A stretch of 64,000 nt of DNA from contig NZ_MDFM01000013.1 in the NCBI RefSeq assembly GCF_002939985.1, positions 81,506-145,505 of the forward strand. Reading direction: 5' to 3'. The DNA is from Xanthomonas hortorum pv. cynarae (GTDB lineage: Bacteria > Pseudomonadota > Gammaproteobacteria > Xanthomonadales > Xanthomonadaceae). Below, in pieces: positions 47,419 through 59,477 of the stretch. The notes under the pieces were generated by a model. It was given only the letters and a program-made list of their open reading frames with translations. It did not search any database and was not told where the DNA came from. The number at the start of each line of letters is the position of its first letter. The first letter of the stretch is position 1. The position numbers and the translations under genes are program-made.

Positions 47419-47463
47419 CGTTGGGAGCACAGTCCGTGACACGCCTCTTATGAGTGCGCTGGT

Positions 47464-49443
47464 ATGAGTGCGGTAGAGCCGCAACTGGCACCGGTGCGCA
47501 CCTTGCGTCCGGTGTTCGTGTTGGCGGCAACGGTGGTCTGTACGTTTGCGTTGCTGGTGTCGTTGTTTCCGTTGGATGCAGGCCGCGTGCTGCTGGATGC
47601 GCAGACCTGGGCCTCGCGCAATGTCGGCTGGTACTACCTGCTGGCGATGACGGTGTACCTGGTGTTCGTGCTCGGCGTGGCCTTGTCCAGCTACGGCAAC
47701 ATCAAGCTCGGCGCCGACCACGACGAACCGGAATTCAGCTATCTCTCCTGGGCCGGCATGCTGTTCGCCGCCGGCATCAGCATCACGCTGTTCTTCTTCT
47801 GCGTTTCCGAACCGCTCACCCATTATCTGCAACCGCCACAAGGCGGCACCGGCAGCGGCGAAGCCTCCGCACGTCAGGCGATGCAGTTGCTGTTCCTGCA
47901 TTGGGGCCTACATGGCTGGGGTGTGTTCGCGCTGGCGGCGATGGCACTGGCTTACTTCGCGTTTCGGCACAACTTGCCGTTGGCCTTGCGCTCGGCGCTG
48001 TATCCGCTGATCGGCAAGCGCATCAACGGGCCGATCGGTTATACCGTGGATGCGCTGGGCATCGTCGCGACGGTGTTCGGTATCGGTGCGGACATGGGCT
48101 TTGGCGTGCTGCATCTCAATGCCGGGCTGAGCACCTTGTTCGATGTGCCGCATACGCACTGGGTGCAGGTGGCGTTGATCGTGGCGATGATGGGCGCGGC
48201 CATTCTGGTGGCGGTGTCCGGCGTGGAAAAAGGCGTGCGCTGGATGTCGGACATCAACATGCTGCTGGCGATCGCGCTGCTGCTGTTCATGCTGTTCGCC
48301 GGCCCTACGCAATACCTGCTCAACGCGCTGATACAGAACCTGGGCGACTACCTGGGCAGTGTGGTCAACAAGAGTTTCGACGTGTATGCCTACGGCGGGC
48401 GCAGCGATTGGCTGGGCAACTGGACGGTGTTCTATTGGGCCTGGTGGATCGGCTGGGCACCGTTCGTGGGCCTGTTCATCGCGCGCATTTCGCGCGGCCG
48501 CACCATTCGCGAGTTCGTGCTCGGGGTGTTGCTGATCCCGCTGGGCTTCACTCTGGCGTGGCTGTCGATCTTCGGCAACAGCGCACTGGACCAGCTGCTG
48601 CATCACGGCCAGGGCGCACTGGCGCAACAGGCCATCGATGCCCCGCAGACGGTGCTGTATTCGCTGCTGCAGGGCTACCCATGGAGCCGCACGGTGATCA
48701 CGGTGACGGTGGCGGTCAGCTTCGTCTTCTTCGTGACCTCTGCCGATTCCGGCACGGTGGTGCTGTCCACGCTGTCCTCGCACGGCGGCGAGCCGCACGA
48801 CGACGGCCCGCGCTGGCTGCGCGTGTTCTGGGGCGTGCTCACCGCCGTGGTCACCGCCGGTCTCTTGCTTGCCGGCAGCATGGACGCATTGAAATCGGCA
48901 GTGGTGTTGGCATCGCTGCCGTTCTCTGCCGTGCTGTTGCTGATGGCGTGGGGCTTGTCGCGCGCACTCAGCGAAGAATCACAACGCAAGCGCGCGCAGC
49001 TCTACAGCCCCAGCCCGTTGATCGGGCAATCACGCAATCACCGCGGCTGGCGTCAGCGCCTGGGCCAGGCGATGCATTTCCCCGCGCGCGATGAGGTCTA
49101 TCGCTTCATGCACGACCAGGTGCGGCCGGCGATCGAAGCGGTCACCACACAGCTGCAGGAAGAAGGCTGGCAGGTCAGCAGCCGGCTCGACGACGACGAT
49201 ATGGAAATCAGCGTCGATCACGGCGAGCAGCAAGGCTTCCGCTACCAGGTGGTGATGCGCGGCTACCTCACGCCCTCGTTCGCCGCCCAGCGGCTGCGCA
49301 ATGAGCGCTATTACCGCGCCGAGGTGTATCTGTACGAAGGCAGCCAGGATTACGACCTGGTCGGTTACAGCCGCGAACAGATCATCAACGACATCATCGA
49401 TCAATACGAGCGCCACCTGCAGTTTCTGCATCTCACGCGCTGA
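47464..49443 (+). CDS. betT: BCCT-family choline/glycine-betaine transporter
   Basis: A 659-residue transporter of the betaine-choline-carnitine family with twelve hydrophobic segments (about 20 to 500). The BCCT signature [20 protein letters not shown] is followed by [14 protein letters not shown]. About 130 residues follow the last membrane helix, a long cytoplasmic domain like that of osmotically controlled BetT proteins (ending [13 protein letters not shown]). It should import choline driven by protons or sodium for the enzymes encoded next. It is first in the operon betT-betB-betA; betB starts 40 bp later. The ATG at 47464 is preceded by an overlapping five-codon frame. Confidence 0.9.
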   Translation: MSAVEPQLAPVRTLRPVFVLAATVVCTFALLVSLFPLDAGRVLLDAQTWASRNVGWYYLLAMTVYLVFVLGVALSSYGNIKLGADHDEPEFSYLSWAGMLFAAGISITLFFFCVSEPLTHYLQPPQGGTGSGEASARQAMQLLFLHWGLHGWGVFALAAMALAYFAFRHNLPLALRSALYPLIGKRINGPIGYTVDALGIVATVFGIGADMGFGVLHLNAGLSTLFDVPHTHWVQVALIVAMMGAAILVAVSGVEKGVRWMSDINMLLAIALLLFMLFAGPTQYLLNALIQNLGDYLGSVVNKSFDVYAYGGRSDWLGNWTVFYWAWWIGWAPFVGLFIARISRGRTIREFVLGVLLIPLGFTLAWLSIFGNSALDQLLHHGQGALAQQAIDAPQTVLYSLLQGYPWSRTVITVTVAVSFVFFVTSADSGTVVLSTLSSHGGEPHDDGPRWLRVFWGVLTAVVTAGLLLAGSMDALKSAVVLASLPFSAVLLLMAWGLSRALSEESQRKRAQLYSPSPLIGQSRNHRGWRQRLGQAMHFPARDEVYRFMHDQVRPAIEAVTTQLQEEGWQVSSRLDDDDMEISVDHGEQQGFRYQVVMRGYLTPSFAAQRLRNERYYRAEVYLYEGSQDYDLVGYSREQIINDIIDQYERHLQFLHLTR

Positions 49444-49483
49444 GGTGCCGCCGCTGCGGCGTGCGCCCCACAGGAGGTTTGTC

Positions 49484-50956
49484 ATGCCACGTTTTCCCGA
49501 CCAGTTGCTGTATATCGGCGGCCGTTATGTTCCCGCCCGCGGCGGCCACACTTTCGAGGTCATCAACCCTGCCACCGGCGAAGTGCTGGCCAATGTGCAC
49601 AACGCCGGCGCCGACGATCTGGACGCGGCGGTGGATAGCGCCAAGGCCGGCCAACAGCAGTGGGCCGCGCTGACCACGGTGGAACGCTCGCGCATCCTGC
49701 TGCGCGCGGTGACGTTGCTGCGCGAGCGCAACGACGCACTGGCCGAACTGGAAACCCTCAACACCGGCAAGCCGCTGAGCGAAACCCGCAGCGTGGACAT
49801 CGTCACCGGTGCGGATGTGCTGGAGTACTACGCGGGCGTGGCGCACGCGCTGCAGGGCGTGCAGGTGCCATTGCGCGAAGGCAGCTTCTTCTATACGCGC
49901 CACGAGCCACTGGGTGTTGTAGGCGCAATCGGCGCGTGGAATTACCCGATCCAGATTGCGCTGTGGAAGGCCGCACCTGCACTGGCGGCCGGCAACGCAA
50001 TGATCTTCAAACCCAGCGAAGTGACGCCACTGACCGCACTCAAGCTGGCCGAAATTTTCACCGAAGCCGGCCTGCCCGATGGCGTGTTCAACGTGCTGCC
50101 CGGCGACGGCGCCAGCGTGGGCACTGCGCTGACCGAACATCCGCAGATCGAAAAGATCAGCTTCACCGGCGGCACCGCGACCGGACGCAAGGTGATGGCA
50201 AGCGCATCCAGTTCGTCACTGAAAGACGTGACCATGGAACTGGGCGGCAAGTCGCCGCTGATCGTCTGCGCCGATGCCGATCTGGATCTGGCCGCCGACA
50301 TCGCCATGATGGCCAACTTCTACAGCTCCGGGCAGGTGTGCACCAATGGCACGCGCGTGTTCGTACCGCGCGCACTGCGCAACGCCTTCGAAGCGCGGCT
50401 GCTGGCACGCGTGCAACGCATCCAGATCGGCGACCCGCTGGATGCGCGCACCACCTTCGGTCCGATGGTCAGCGCCGCGCACATGCAGCGCGTGCTGGAC
50501 TACATCGAACAGGGCAAGGCCGAAGGCGCGCGCCTGCTGTGCGGTGGGCAGCGTCTGCGCGATGGTGCGCTGGCACAAGGCTGCTACGTGGCACCGACCA
50601 TCTTCAGCGATTGCACCGATGTGATGACCATCGTGCGCGAAGAAATCTTCGGGCCGGTCTTGAGCCTGCTCACCTACGACGACGAGGACGAAGCGATCGC
50701 ACGCGCAAACGCCACCACGTACGGCCTGGCCGCAGGCGTGGTGACGCCGGATCTTGCACGCGCGCATCGTCTGATTCATCGCCTGGAAGCGGGCATCTGC
50801 TGGATCAATACCTGGGGCGAATCGCCGGCACCGATGCCGGTGGGTGGCTACAAGCAATCCGGCGTGGGTCGCGAAAACGGGCTGGCCACCTTGCAGGCCT
50901 ACACGCGCACCAAGTCTGTCCAGGTCGAACTGGAACGCTACGCGTCGGTATTTTGA
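49484..50956 (+). CDS. betB: Betaine aldehyde dehydrogenase
   Basis: A 490-residue NAD(P)-dependent aldehyde dehydrogenase that converts betaine aldehyde to glycine betaine. General base Glu252 is in MELGGKSP, nucleophile Cys286 is in [13 protein letters not shown], and the cofactor loop is [32 protein letters not shown] and the closing [13 protein letters not shown] are typical of BetB. AGGAGG precedes the ATG by 7 nt, fixing the start. Cytoplasmic, it lies between betT and betA. Confidence 0.95.
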   Translation: MPRFPDQLLYIGGRYVPARGGHTFEVINPATGEVLANVHNAGADDLDAAVDSAKAGQQQWAALTTVERSRILLRAVTLLRERNDALAELETLNTGKPLSETRSVDIVTGADVLEYYAGVAHALQGVQVPLREGSFFYTRHEPLGVVGAIGAWNYPIQIALWKAAPALAAGNAMIFKPSEVTPLTALKLAEIFTEAGLPDGVFNVLPGDGASVGTALTEHPQIEKISFTGGTATGRKVMASASSSSLKDVTMELGGKSPLIVCADADLDLAADIAMMANFYSSGQVCTNGTRVFVPRALRNAFEARLLARVQRIQIGDPLDARTTFGPMVSAAHMQRVLDYIEQGKAEGARLLCGGQRLRDGALAQGCYVAPTIFSDCTDVMTIVREEIFGPVLSLLTYDDEDEAIARANATTYGLAAGVVTPDLARAHRLIHRLEAGICWINTWGESPAPMPVGGYKQSGVGRENGLATLQAYTRTKSVQVELERYASVF

Positions 50957-51115
50957 GCGGCTGACACCAACTGGCAGGCAGTCGCCAGCGCCATCGGCGA
51001 CATGCACAAGCCGCAGCGCGCGGGCAGTGCTGCCGTTTCGGGCACAGGCATCGATGCCCCACTGCGCAATCGTTTTGAAAGCCGCTTCAAGCCGGCGCCG
51101 CAACAGGAGAACACC

Positions 51116-52786
51116 ATGCAACGCGAATACGACTACATCATCATCGGCGCCGGCTCGGCAGGCAACGTGCTGGCCGCGCGCCTGACCGAAGACCCGGGCG
51201 TCAGCGTGTTGCTGCTGGAAGCCGGCGGGCCCGATTATCGGCTGGATTTCCGCACCCAGATGCCGGCCGCACTCGCCTTCCCGCTGCAGGGACGCCGCTA
51301 CAACTGGGCCTATGAAACCGAGCCGGAGCCACATATGGACAACCGGCGCATGGAGTGCGGGCGCGGCAAAGGGCTGGGCGGTTCATCGTTGATCAACGGC
51401 ATGTGCTACATCCGCGGCAACGCCCTGGATTTCGACCACTGGGCCAAGCGGCCGGGCCTGGAAGACTGGAGCTACCGCGATGTATTGCCGTACTTCCGCA
51501 AGGCCGAGACGCGCGACATCGGCGCCAACGATTATCACGGCGGCGAAGGCCCGGTGAGCGTGGCCACGCCGAAGAACGACAACAACGTGCTGTTCCAGGC
51601 CATGGTCGATGCTGGCGTGCAGGCGGGTTACCCGCGTACCGACGATCTCAATGGCTACCAGCAGGAAGGCTTCGGGCCGATGGACCGCACGGTGACGCCG
51701 CAAGGGCGTCGCGCAAGTACGGCGCGCGGCTATCTGGACATGGCGCGTCCGCGCGATGGCTTGCACATCGTCACCCATGCCACCACCGATCGCATCCTGT
51801 TTGCCGGCAAGCGCGCCATTGGCGTGCACTACTTGGTCGGCAACAGCAGCGAAGGCATCGACGCGCGTGCACGCCGCGAAGTGCTGGTGTGCGCAGGCGC
51901 AATCGCCTCGCCGCAGCTGCTGCAACGCTCCGGCGTCGGCGCACCTGATCTGCTGCGTGCGCTCGACGTGCAACTGGTGCACGACCTGCCCGGCGTTGGC
52001 CAGAACCTGCAGGATCACCTCGAGGTCTACATCCAGTACGCCTGCACCAAGCCGGTGTCGTTGTATCCGGCATTGCAGTGGTGGAACCAACCAGCGATCG
52101 GTGCGGAGTGGTTGTTCGCCGGCACCGGAACCGGCGCCAGCAATCAGTTCGAAGCCGGCGGCTTCATTCGCACGCGCGAGGAATTCGACTGGCCCAACAT
52201 TCAGTACCACTTCCTGCCGGTCGCGATCAATTACAACGGCAGCAATGCGGTGAAAGAACACGGTTTCCAGGCGCATGTGGGCTCGATGCGCACGCCCAGC
52301 CGTGGACGCGTGCATGCCAAGTCGCGCGACCCGCGCCAGCATCCGTCGATCCTGTTCAACTACCAATCCACCGATCAGGATTGGCAGGAATTTCGCGATG
52401 CCATCCGCATCACCCGCGAGATCATCGCCCAGCCTGCACTGGACGCTTACCGCGGCCGCGAGATCAGCCCGAGTGCGGACTGCAAGACCGATGCCGAACT
52501 CGACGCCTTCGTGCGTGCGCGCGCAGAAACCGCCTATCACCCCTCCTGCTCCTGCGCGATGGGCACCGACGACATGGCGGTGGTCGATGGACAGGGCCGT
52601 GTGCACGGCATGGAAGGTCTACGCGTGATCGACGCCTCGATCATGCCGCGCATCATCACCGGCAACCTCAACGCCACAACGATCATGATCGCCGAGAAGA
52701 TCGCCGACCGCATGCGTGGTCGCACCCCATTGGCGCGTAGCACAGCGGACTACTATGCGGCGGGCGATGCGCCTGTGCGTGGGTGA
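51116..52786 (+). CDS. betA: Choline dehydrogenase (GMC oxidoreductase)
   Basis: A 556-residue FAD flavoprotein of the GMC family that oxidises choline to betaine aldehyde. The FAD dinucleotide motif is [17 protein letters not shown] (7-23). GMC signature 1 lies in [21 protein letters not shown], and signature 2 is [15 protein letters not shown]. The active-site histidine is in [10 protein letters not shown], with [17 protein letters not shown] closure ([19 protein letters not shown]). AGGAGA stands 6 nt before the ATG at 51116; an in-frame ATG at 51002 would add a non-homologous leader. It is the last gene of the operon, 159 bp after betB. No betI repressor gene is adjacent. Confidence 0.95.
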   Translation: MQREYDYIIIGAGSAGNVLAARLTEDPGVSVLLLEAGGPDYRLDFRTQMPAALAFPLQGRRYNWAYETEPEPHMDNRRMECGRGKGLGGSSLINGMCYIRGNALDFDHWAKRPGLEDWSYRDVLPYFRKAETRDIGANDYHGGEGPVSVATPKNDNNVLFQAMVDAGVQAGYPRTDDLNGYQQEGFGPMDRTVTPQGRRASTARGYLDMARPRDGLHIVTHATTDRILFAGKRAIGVHYLVGNSSEGIDARARREVLVCAGAIASPQLLQRSGVGAPDLLRALDVQLVHDLPGVGQNLQDHLEVYIQYACTKPVSLYPALQWWNQPAIGAEWLFAGTGTGASNQFEAGGFIRTREEFDWPNIQYHFLPVAINYNGSNAVKEHGFQAHVGSMRTPSRGRVHAKSRDPRQHPSILFNYQSTDQDWQEFRDAIRITREIIAQPALDAYRGREISPSADCKTDAELDAFVRARAETAYHPSCSCAMGTDDMAVVDGQGRVHGMEGLRVIDASIMPRIITGNLNATTIMIAEKIADRMRGRTPLARSTADYYAAGDAPVRG

Positions 52787-52865
52787 TCTGTATTTAGTCC
52801 GCGATTTAACCTGCTCGCAAGGTGAACTGGTAACTACTGCAGCCGTAAACCTGGGTAGTCGAGGG

Positions 52866-52972
52866 CGCGGTGCCCTCACCGCTCGCAGGACACGCCGCAA
52901 GTACGTCCATGTAGGCTCGGTGGCGGCATCCATGCCGCCACACGGTCCCGCAATCGGTGAGGACACCGCACC
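52866..52972 (+). repeat. Palindromic repeat family A, copy 6
   Basis: A full 107-bp element. Stem bases CTCACCG and CGGTGAG pair fully, the A-T alternative to the G-C pair in copies 1 and 8. It begins 79 bp after the betA stop. Confidence 0.9.
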
Positions 52973-53029
52973 GGACAGTTTGCTGGTTGCTTGGAAAAGA
53001 GCTACGCATACCGACTATCTCGACGGGCC

Positions 53030-53129
53030 CTTGCCCGCCCACCGGCGCGGGACCTTACGCGGCATGGATGCCGCGTAAGAGCCTACATGGACGTACTTGC
53101 GGCGTGTCCCGCGATGGTGGGCGGGCAAG
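53030..53129 (-). repeat. Palindromic repeat family B, copy 7, with tRNA-like tail to 53175
   Basis: A full 100-bp element, 57 bp from A copy 6. The left arm reads ACCGGCGCGGG rather than ACCGTCGCGGG. The tail on the minus strand includes GGATAGATCAGTTACAGAGC. Confidence 0.9.
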
Positions 53130-53261
53130 GGCCCTGCAGAAAATCCGCAGATCAACCGCTCTGTAACTGATCTATCCGCACTCTCCATGCGTTTCAAGAC
53201 AACCGAGATTCCGGAGTCGTTGCGTCGTTTCGGTGCGATCAAAAACTTGGCTGGTCGAGCG

Positions 53262-53281
53262 CGCGGTGCCCTCACCGCACC
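53262..53281 (+). repeat. Family A deletion scar
   Basis: CGCGGTGCCCTCACCGC is joined directly to ACC and then the right flank AGAAAGTTGGTCGG, which is the flank of intact copy 2. The 87-bp hairpin body between two CACCGC repeats is missing. Confidence 0.85.
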
Positions 53282-53423
53282 AGAAAGTTGGTCGGTAGTT
53301 TCATGAAGGCCTACCTGTTGATAGCGTTGCGTTTTGCGTTGCGAAGCTGATCGGCCGCGGCGTTATCCAAACAACACACCATGCCTTGCTTGTAACCATG
53401 CGCACCGACCATCTCGACTGGCC

Positions 53424-53523
53424 CTTGCCCGCCCACCCTCGCGGGACCTTACGCGGCATGGATGCCGCGTAAGAGCCTACAAGGACGTACTTGCGGCGTG
53501 TCCCGCGAGGGTGGGTGGGCAAG
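53424..53523 (-). repeat. Palindromic repeat family B, copy 8
   Basis: A full 100-bp element, 142 bp from the A scar. Left CCCTCGCGGG pairs perfectly with right CCCGCGAGGG, where other copies have a G-T wobble. The degraded tail reaches almost to the stop codon of the next gene (53581). Confidence 0.9.
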
Positions 53524-53580
53524 GGCCCTGCAACCAAACAGCAGATCAGCCGCTCTGCGCTCTACGACTGACCTGATGGA

Positions 53581-56460
53581 CTAAAACTTCAAATCCACAC
53601 GCGCATACCAGAAGCGCCCACCGGGAATATCGTAAGTGGACGCGTCATAGCCGTTGAGGGAGCACGACAGGCACAGCGGCGGATCCTTGTCGAACACGTT
53701 GTTCAAACCGGCCGTGAGTTGCAGACCCTTGAGCCAATCGACGCGATAACCCACCTGCGCATCGTGATAAGTGATCGCATCCAGCCGATTGGTGCCCATG
53801 GCAGGATCGGAACACACCGCAAATTCCACCGCATCGCCGCACTGCTCGGTGAGTTTGGAAATGTGGCGCGCCGTCCATGATGCCGTCCAATTGCCTAGCG
53901 ACCAATCCAGCACCGCGTTGCTGGTCCACTCGGGAATTGCACTGTCCACCACCTCGATGCCTGGCCCCTGCGGCTGCCGTTGCCCTGCCGCACCGAGCGC
54001 CTCGTAACGGCCCACGAAGGTGTTCTGCCACGACAACTTGAAGCGGCCCAAGCCAGTTTCCGGCAGCGTCCAGAACAGATCCACATCCCAACCATCGGTC
54101 TTGATCGAACCCAGATTGGTCAACCGATTGTTGAATGCATTGATGCCCCCCGTGGATGCACGCGTGATGCCGTTGCAGTACAGCGCATCCAACGTATCCA
54201 CGCACAGATCCAGCTGCGTTTGCGCATTGATCGCCTGGATCGCCCCATCCACATGATGGCGATAGAACGTCATCTCCAGATCGAGCCGATCCGACCAGCT
54301 CGCATTGCTCGCAAATCCCGGGCTGAACACGAAACCGGCACTGAAACTGCGCGAGCGCTCAGGATCCAACTGCTCGTTGCCCCCCGTGGTGACCGAGATC
54401 TGCTGATTGGCCTGTTGATAGCCCACCGGCGCACCGAGCGCAGCGCAGTTGGCAGCACTGCCACGCGGCGCGGTGCCGCCCAACCCGATCGAACACGGAT
54501 CCGACAACTGCAAATCCGCACGCGCCGCCGAACCGAACAACTCACCGATGGTCGGCGCGCGGAAGCCTTCTGCGTAGCTGGTGCGCAACACCAGCTCGTC
54601 GGTGACTTGCCAACGCAGGCCGTACTTTGGCGTGAACTCGCCGCCGAAGGTGGAGTAATCCGAATAGCGGCCGGCGATATTCAGATCGAGTTTGTCGCCC
54701 AACGACGAGTTGGCGAAGATCGGGATATTGAGTTCGAGATAGGCTTCGTTGACGTCGTAACTGCCGGAGGTCGGCAACGACGGTACGCCGTTATAGCGGC
54801 CGGCCACGGTGAGCGGATCGGGCTGATACGAACCCTCGTACTTGCGGTATTCGTAGCCGGTGGCGAACGACACCGCGCCGCCGGGCAACTGGAACAACTC
54901 GCTGCTGAGGTTGGCGGTGAACAGGCTCAATTCGTTCTGGCTGCGATCGCGCACCACCGGCTGGATCCAGCGCAACATCTCCGGCGTGATGCTGCCGGCG
55001 CCGCTGAAGATATCCAATGGCACGCAGCCGGCCACTGCCGCACACGCGGCCGGATCGCCCAGCCCCAGATTGATGTTGAACAGGTTGTAGCTACCGTAGT
55101 TGGTCTGCTCGGCCTTGTTCTTGCTGTACATGCCGTTGACGTCCCAGAACCACGTGCGCGCCGCGCCTTCGAAGGTGCCCACCAGGCCGGTGCCGAAGTA
55201 TTGCGTGTCGACCTGCTGCTCGAACCGACGCGCCCCGCCTTCCACCGGGCGGCGACCGATCTGGATCAGGTTGGTAGCAGAGTTCAACTCGAAGCCGAAC
55301 GGATTGAACGGATTCAGCGCCGAAATCACGATGTTGTCGGCCAGCGGATTGCCGGTGCCGGCATCGGGGCCAAGAAAGATCGGCTCGGGTGCGGCCTGGT
55401 TGGTCGACTCGCGCCGGTTGCCCAATGCTTTGACATACCACTGCACATCGTCGTTGAAGTAATAGCGAAATTGCGCAAACACGCCCTTGCGCTCGGACGG
55501 CGTCAGCAGCAGATTCTGTTCGGCGAAGTTGTAACGGTCAGCGGTGCCGAAACAGTGGTAGTCGTCGCTGCGTGTACACCCCGCACTGCCATCGTATTGC
55601 GGCGTGCCGACCCCGGCATTGGGCGTGAGGTTCTGACGCACACCGGTGTTGGGGTCGACAAACTGGAAGCGGCCATCTGGCGTTGCCGAGCTGGCAAACG
55701 TCAGTCCAGTGCCCGGGATCGGAAAGCGTGCCTGTGCGCGGTCGCGTGCGTAGATCGGGTCCTGCTTGACGTAGCTGGCACCCAGAAACAGGCTGAAATC
55801 CTCGCCGCTGGTGCCCCAGGCCAGGTCCATGCCCTGGTTGGCGCCATCGCCCTTGCCGTACTGCCCGTAGTTGAGCGTGACCTGCGCACCGTCGAAACTG
55901 CGCCGGGTGATGATGTTGACCACGCCAGCAATCGCATCCGAACCGTACAGCGACGAAGCGCCGTCTTCGAGCACCTCGATGCGCTCCACGATCGCCAGCG
56001 GAATGGTGTTGAGATCGGTCGACGAGCCCACGCCGGAGGCCGAAGATTCGTTGACCCAGCGAATGCCGTCCACCAGCACCAGCACGCGCTTGGACCCCAG
56101 ATGGCGCAGATCCACCTGCGCCGAGCCTGCACCCACACCACCACCATCGGGCGGAAAGCCGAAATTACCGGACGAGTTGAACTTGGCATTGAGCGCCGAG
56201 CCGGAAGCGGTGAGTTCCTGCAGCACCTCGCCGATCGAGGTCAGGCCGGTGCGTTCGATGTCGGCGCGATTGAGCGTCTGGATCGGCACCTGGCCCTGCA
56301 GTTCGGCGGTTTTGATACGCGTGCCGGTGACCTGCACGCTGTCGAGCGTGCGCGTGCTCGGGGCGGCCTCGGGCTGTTGCGCCCAGGCGAGTGTGGGAAT
56401 CAGACACAACGACAACTGCACGGCCAGGCATGACCGATGAGGGCCAATCAGACGCTTCAT
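53581..56460 (-). CDS. TonB-dependent receptor with cysteine-containing extracellular loops
   Basis: A 959-residue outer-membrane receptor. The signal peptide ends LAWAQ (about residue 28), a TonB-box-like [10 protein letters not shown] follows, then a plug domain: [64 protein letters not shown]. The barrel ends at VDLKF. Several loop segments have closely spaced cysteines ([44 protein letters not shown]), suggesting disulfide-stapled surface loops. The ligand is unknown; this branch is often linked to peptides or plant-derived compounds. GGAGAGAG lies 9 nt before ATG 56460. It is transcribed alone, divergent from the transglycosylase gene. Confidence 0.85.
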   Translation of the reverse strand: MKRLIGPHRSCLAVQLSLCLIPTLAWAQQPEAAPSTRTLDSVQVTGTRIKTAELQGQVPIQTLNRADIERTGLTSIGEVLQELTASGSALNAKFNSSGNFGFPPDGGGVGAGSAQVDLRHLGSKRVLVLVDGIRWVNESSASGVGSSTDLNTIPLAIVERIEVLEDGASSLYGSDAIAGVVNIITRRSFDGAQVTLNYGQYGKGDGANQGMDLAWGTSGEDFSLFLGASYVKQDPIYARDRAQARFPIPGTGLTFASSATPDGRFQFVDPNTGVRQNLTPNAGVGTPQYDGSAGCTRSDDYHCFGTADRYNFAEQNLLLTPSERKGVFAQFRYYFNDDVQWYVKALGNRRESTNQAAPEPIFLGPDAGTGNPLADNIVISALNPFNPFGFELNSATNLIQIGRRPVEGGARRFEQQVDTQYFGTGLVGTFEGAARTWFWDVNGMYSKNKAEQTNYGSYNLFNINLGLGDPAACAAVAGCVPLDIFSGAGSITPEMLRWIQPVVRDRSQNELSLFTANLSSELFQLPGGAVSFATGYEYRKYEGSYQPDPLTVAGRYNGVPSLPTSGSYDVNEAYLELNIPIFANSSLGDKLDLNIAGRYSDYSTFGGEFTPKYGLRWQVTDELVLRTSYAEGFRAPTIGELFGSAARADLQLSDPCSIGLGGTAPRGSAANCAALGAPVGYQQANQQISVTTGGNEQLDPERSRSFSAGFVFSPGFASNASWSDRLDLEMTFYRHHVDGAIQAINAQTQLDLCVDTLDALYCNGITRASTGGINAFNNRLTNLGSIKTDGWDVDLFWTLPETGLGRFKLSWQNTFVGRYEALGAAGQRQPQGPGIEVVDSAIPEWTSNAVLDWSLGNWTASWTARHISKLTEQCGDAVEFAVCSDPAMGTNRLDAITYHDAQVGYRVDWLKGLQLTAGLNNVFDKDPPLCLSCSLNGYDASTYDIPGGRFWYARVDLKF

Positions 56461-56729
56461 CCGTTCTCTCTCCAGAAGGATTTCGAGTATCCGCACGCCC
56501 CCATGCCCTGCGGTCCGCCCCAACTTTTAAACGAAACCTTAACGCGCCGCAAGCTGGCAGTGCAGCACTGCGCAGCAGGTCGCAGTGGCTGCCATCGCAC
56601 GCGCACGAACGCGAGCGTGCGATGACGCGTTCCCTCACGCGCTACGCCTGCACGCTGAGATGTGCGCGTTCGCAACGCTGCAACGCGTATTCACTCAAGC
56701 GCTCATGCGTGCTTCGGTATCATCGCGCA

Positions 56730-58703
56730 ATGACTTATGCCCCCCGTCTTGCCACTGTTTTCGTCGGCCTGCTGTGCCTTGGCAGCACTGCGCTGCATGC
56801 GCAAAGCCTGGACCCGCAACTGACCGCCATGCGCGATGCCATCGCCGCTGCAGAGCGCGGTCAGTCCGATGCCGGTCAACTCAGTGCGTTGAGTCGCCAT
56901 CCGCTGTATGGCTGGCTGGAATACGCCACGCTCAAGCGCAGCATCGACAGCGTTTCCAATGCGCAGGCGCAGGGGTTTCTGCAGCGCTATGCGGGCCAAC
57001 CGGTGGCGGAGAGCTTCCGCAGCACCTGGCTGCCGGCGGTGGCGCGTCGCCAGGACTGGACCACGCTGCTGGCCAATTGGAAATCCACCGACAACCTCGG
57101 CCTGCGCTGCGCACAGCTCACCGCGCGTCAGGCCACCGGCAAGGCCGATGCGCAATGGAGCCGCGATGCGCTCACGCTATGGCGTAACGGCAAGGCGCTG
57201 CCCGATGCCTGCGACCCGGTGATCGCCGGGCTGGAGTCGCGGGGTGAGCTCACTCCGGCGCTGCGCTGGGAGCGCGTGGAAGCGGCGGCCGATGCACAAC
57301 TGCCAGCGGTGATGCGCACCGCCGCGCGCGGCTTGCCGGCGGCTGATCTGGCACTGGCCACCGATTACGCCGCCTTTCTCGACAAGATCCACCCGCGTGC
57401 ACTGGGTTGGCCCAAGACCGAGCGCAGCCGTGGCATCGCTGTCGATGGTCTGGCCAAGCTGGCCAAGAGCGACCCGGACGCGGCCGAGCAGCAGTTGCCG
57501 CAACTGACTGCCGCCCTCGGCTTCAGCGAGGCGCAGCGCGGCCAGGTGCTGTACCAGATCGCGCTGTGGACAGTGGCCTCGTACTTGCCGGATTCGGCAC
57601 GTCGCCTCAACGCAGTCCCCGATGCCGCATATGACGAGCGCCTGCACGAATGGCGTGCGCGCGAGGCGATGTCGCGTGGCGACTGGCCGGCTGCATTGGC
57701 GGCGATCCGCAAGATGTCCGCCACCCAGCGCAGCGATTCGCGCTGGCAGTATTTCGAAGCGCGCCTGGCCGAGAAGACCGGCGCTGCCGCGGCCGCACAG
57801 CCGCTGTATCGCGCGGCCGCGCAATCGCCGACCTTCCACGGCTTCCTGGCCGCCGATCGTCTGCAGCAGCCGTACCGGCTGTGCCCGTGGGAGCCCAAGG
57901 ACAACCCGCAGGCCAAGGCGGCCGTTGCTCGCGATCCGGCATTGATCCGCGCGATCGCCTTGTTCCAGATCGACCGCCCCGGTTGGGCCGTGGCCGAGTG
58001 GAAAGATGCCGCCACCCGCTTCGACGACACCCAACGCCGACTGGCGGTGCAAGTGGCCAGCGAGAATGGCTGGTTCGATCGCGCGGTGTTCGCACTCGGC
58101 AAACAGCCGGACGAACAACGGCTGTATTCGCTGCGGTTTCCGTTGCATCACGATGAGAGCATTCGCCGCGAAGCCGCCAAGAATGCGATCGACCCGGCCT
58201 GGGTGGCAGCAGAAATTCGTGCCGAAAGCATCTTCAATCCACGCGCACGCTCGCCTGCCAACGCGATGGGCTTGATGCAGGTATTGCCGGGCACCGGCGC
58301 CGCCGTGGCCAAGGGCATCGCACTGCCCGGTTACGCGGGTGCCACCAGCCTGTACGAGCCGGACACCAACATCGCCATCAGCACCGCCTATCTGCGCCAG
58401 TTGCTCAACACCTACGGCCTGCCCTACCTCACCATCGCCGCCTACAACGCCGGCCCGGGGCCGACCGGGCGCTGGCAATCGCAGCGGCCCAACTTCGAGC
58501 CGGACTTCTGGATCGAAACCATCAGCTACAAGGAAACCCGCGAGTACGTGGCGCGCGTGCTGGCCTTCAGCGTGATCTACGACTGGCAACTCAACGGCGA
58601 CATGCTGCCGTTGAGCGACCGGCTGATGGGCAAACTGGTGGACAAGCGCTTGAAGCCGGTGTGCACGCCAGGCCAGACAGCCAACAACGCGGCGCAGGAT
58701 TGA
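56730..58703 (+). CDS. slt: Soluble lytic murein transglycosylase
   Basis: A 657-residue periplasmic enzyme that cleaves peptidoglycan to 1,6-anhydromuramoyl products. After the signal peptide (1-24, ending ALHA) comes a long alpha-superhelical ring (about 30-470) typical of Slt70. The C-terminal lysozyme-like domain follows, with catalytic Glu499 in AEIRAESIFNPRA and NAMGLMQVLPGTG, and the downstream AAYNAGPGPTGRW motif. The length is close to E. coli Slt. The ATG at 56730 directly precedes the signal peptide. It is divergent from the receptor gene, and a repeat module separates it from cca. Confidence 0.9.
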   Translation: MTYAPRLATVFVGLLCLGSTALHAQSLDPQLTAMRDAIAAAERGQSDAGQLSALSRHPLYGWLEYATLKRSIDSVSNAQAQGFLQRYAGQPVAESFRSTWLPAVARRQDWTTLLANWKSTDNLGLRCAQLTARQATGKADAQWSRDALTLWRNGKALPDACDPVIAGLESRGELTPALRWERVEAAADAQLPAVMRTAARGLPAADLALATDYAAFLDKIHPRALGWPKTERSRGIAVDGLAKLAKSDPDAAEQQLPQLTAALGFSEAQRGQVLYQIALWTVASYLPDSARRLNAVPDAAYDERLHEWRAREAMSRGDWPAALAAIRKMSATQRSDSRWQYFEARLAEKTGAAAAAQPLYRAAAQSPTFHGFLAADRLQQPYRLCPWEPKDNPQAKAAVARDPALIRAIALFQIDRPGWAVAEWKDAATRFDDTQRRLAVQVASENGWFDRAVFALGKQPDEQRLYSLRFPLHHDESIRREAAKNAIDPAWVAAEIRAESIFNPRARSPANAMGLMQVLPGTGAAVAKGIALPGYAGATSLYEPDTNIAISTAYLRQLLNTYGLPYLTIAAYNAGPGPTGRWQSQRPNFEPDFWIETISYKETREYVARVLAFSVIYDWQLNGDMLPLSDRLMGKLVDKRLKPVCTPGQTANNAAQD

Positions 58704-58885
58704 GCTCCGAGTTATCCAACGAGCACAGCGGCTGGATGAGGTTGTCGTGCTTGCGTCTTTGGGCTTGGGCCAAGGTGCAAACCAGACACCGCTGACGACT
58801 GTTGTATCAACATCCTTTAACGCTTCGAGGCAACCGAGGGTCGCTGCATAGGTTAGGTGCAGTCAAAAGCTTAGTCCGTCGAGGG

Positions 58886-58992
58886 CGCGGTGCCCTCGCC
58901 GCTCGCAGGACACGCCGCAAGTACGTCCATGTAGGCTCGGTGGCGGCATCCATGCCGCCACACGGTCCCGCAATCGGCGAGGACACCGCACC
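58886..58992 (+). repeat. Palindromic repeat family A, copy 8
   Basis: A full 107-bp element with CTCGCCG/CGGCGAG fully paired and an intact inner stem. It begins 182 bp after the slt stop. Confidence 0.9.
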
Positions 58993-59190
58993 AGGAAGTT
59001 GGTCGGTGGTCGGGTCAAAACCTGCCTATCGCTACGTCTGCTTTGGGACGCTGAGAAGCTTGTAGGTCACTTGTTGAAAGTCTGCCTACTGATCGCGTCG
59101 CGTCGCGAAGCTGATCGCATGCGCCGGTATCCGAACAACGCACGTCATGCACTGCTTGCAACCATGCACACCAGCCCATCTCGACTGGTC

Positions 59191-59290
59191 CTTGCCCGCC
59201 CACCGTCGCGGGACCTTACGCGGCATGGATGCCGCGTAAGAGCTTACAAGGACGTACTTGCAGCGTGTCCCGCGATGGTGGGCGGGCAAG
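59191..59290 (-). repeat. Palindromic repeat family B, copy 9, with tRNA-like tail to 59350
   Basis: A full 100-bp element, 198 bp from A copy 8, the longest spacer. The core has two changes (TTGCAGCGTG, AGCTTACAAGG). The tail retains only a degraded D-arm-like segment. Confidence 0.9.
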
Positions 59291-59477
59291 GGCCCTGCAG
59301 CCAATCAAAGAATCAGCTGCTCTCCGCTCTACGACTGATCTATCCGCACCGACCAACCGCTGCGATACGCTGAGCTTTACGTGTTGGCATCACTTGGCCA
59401 CCCAAGCCTAGCCAGACGCCAACCACAATCAGTTCGCGTTGTTTCGACTCGCGCACCGCATCGGGCATCATGTAGCG

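Noticed and set aside
47454..49094. Overlapping plus-strand frame inside betT
   Set aside because: Same-strand shadow of the BCCT transporter in another frame; Arg-rich and without membrane helices.
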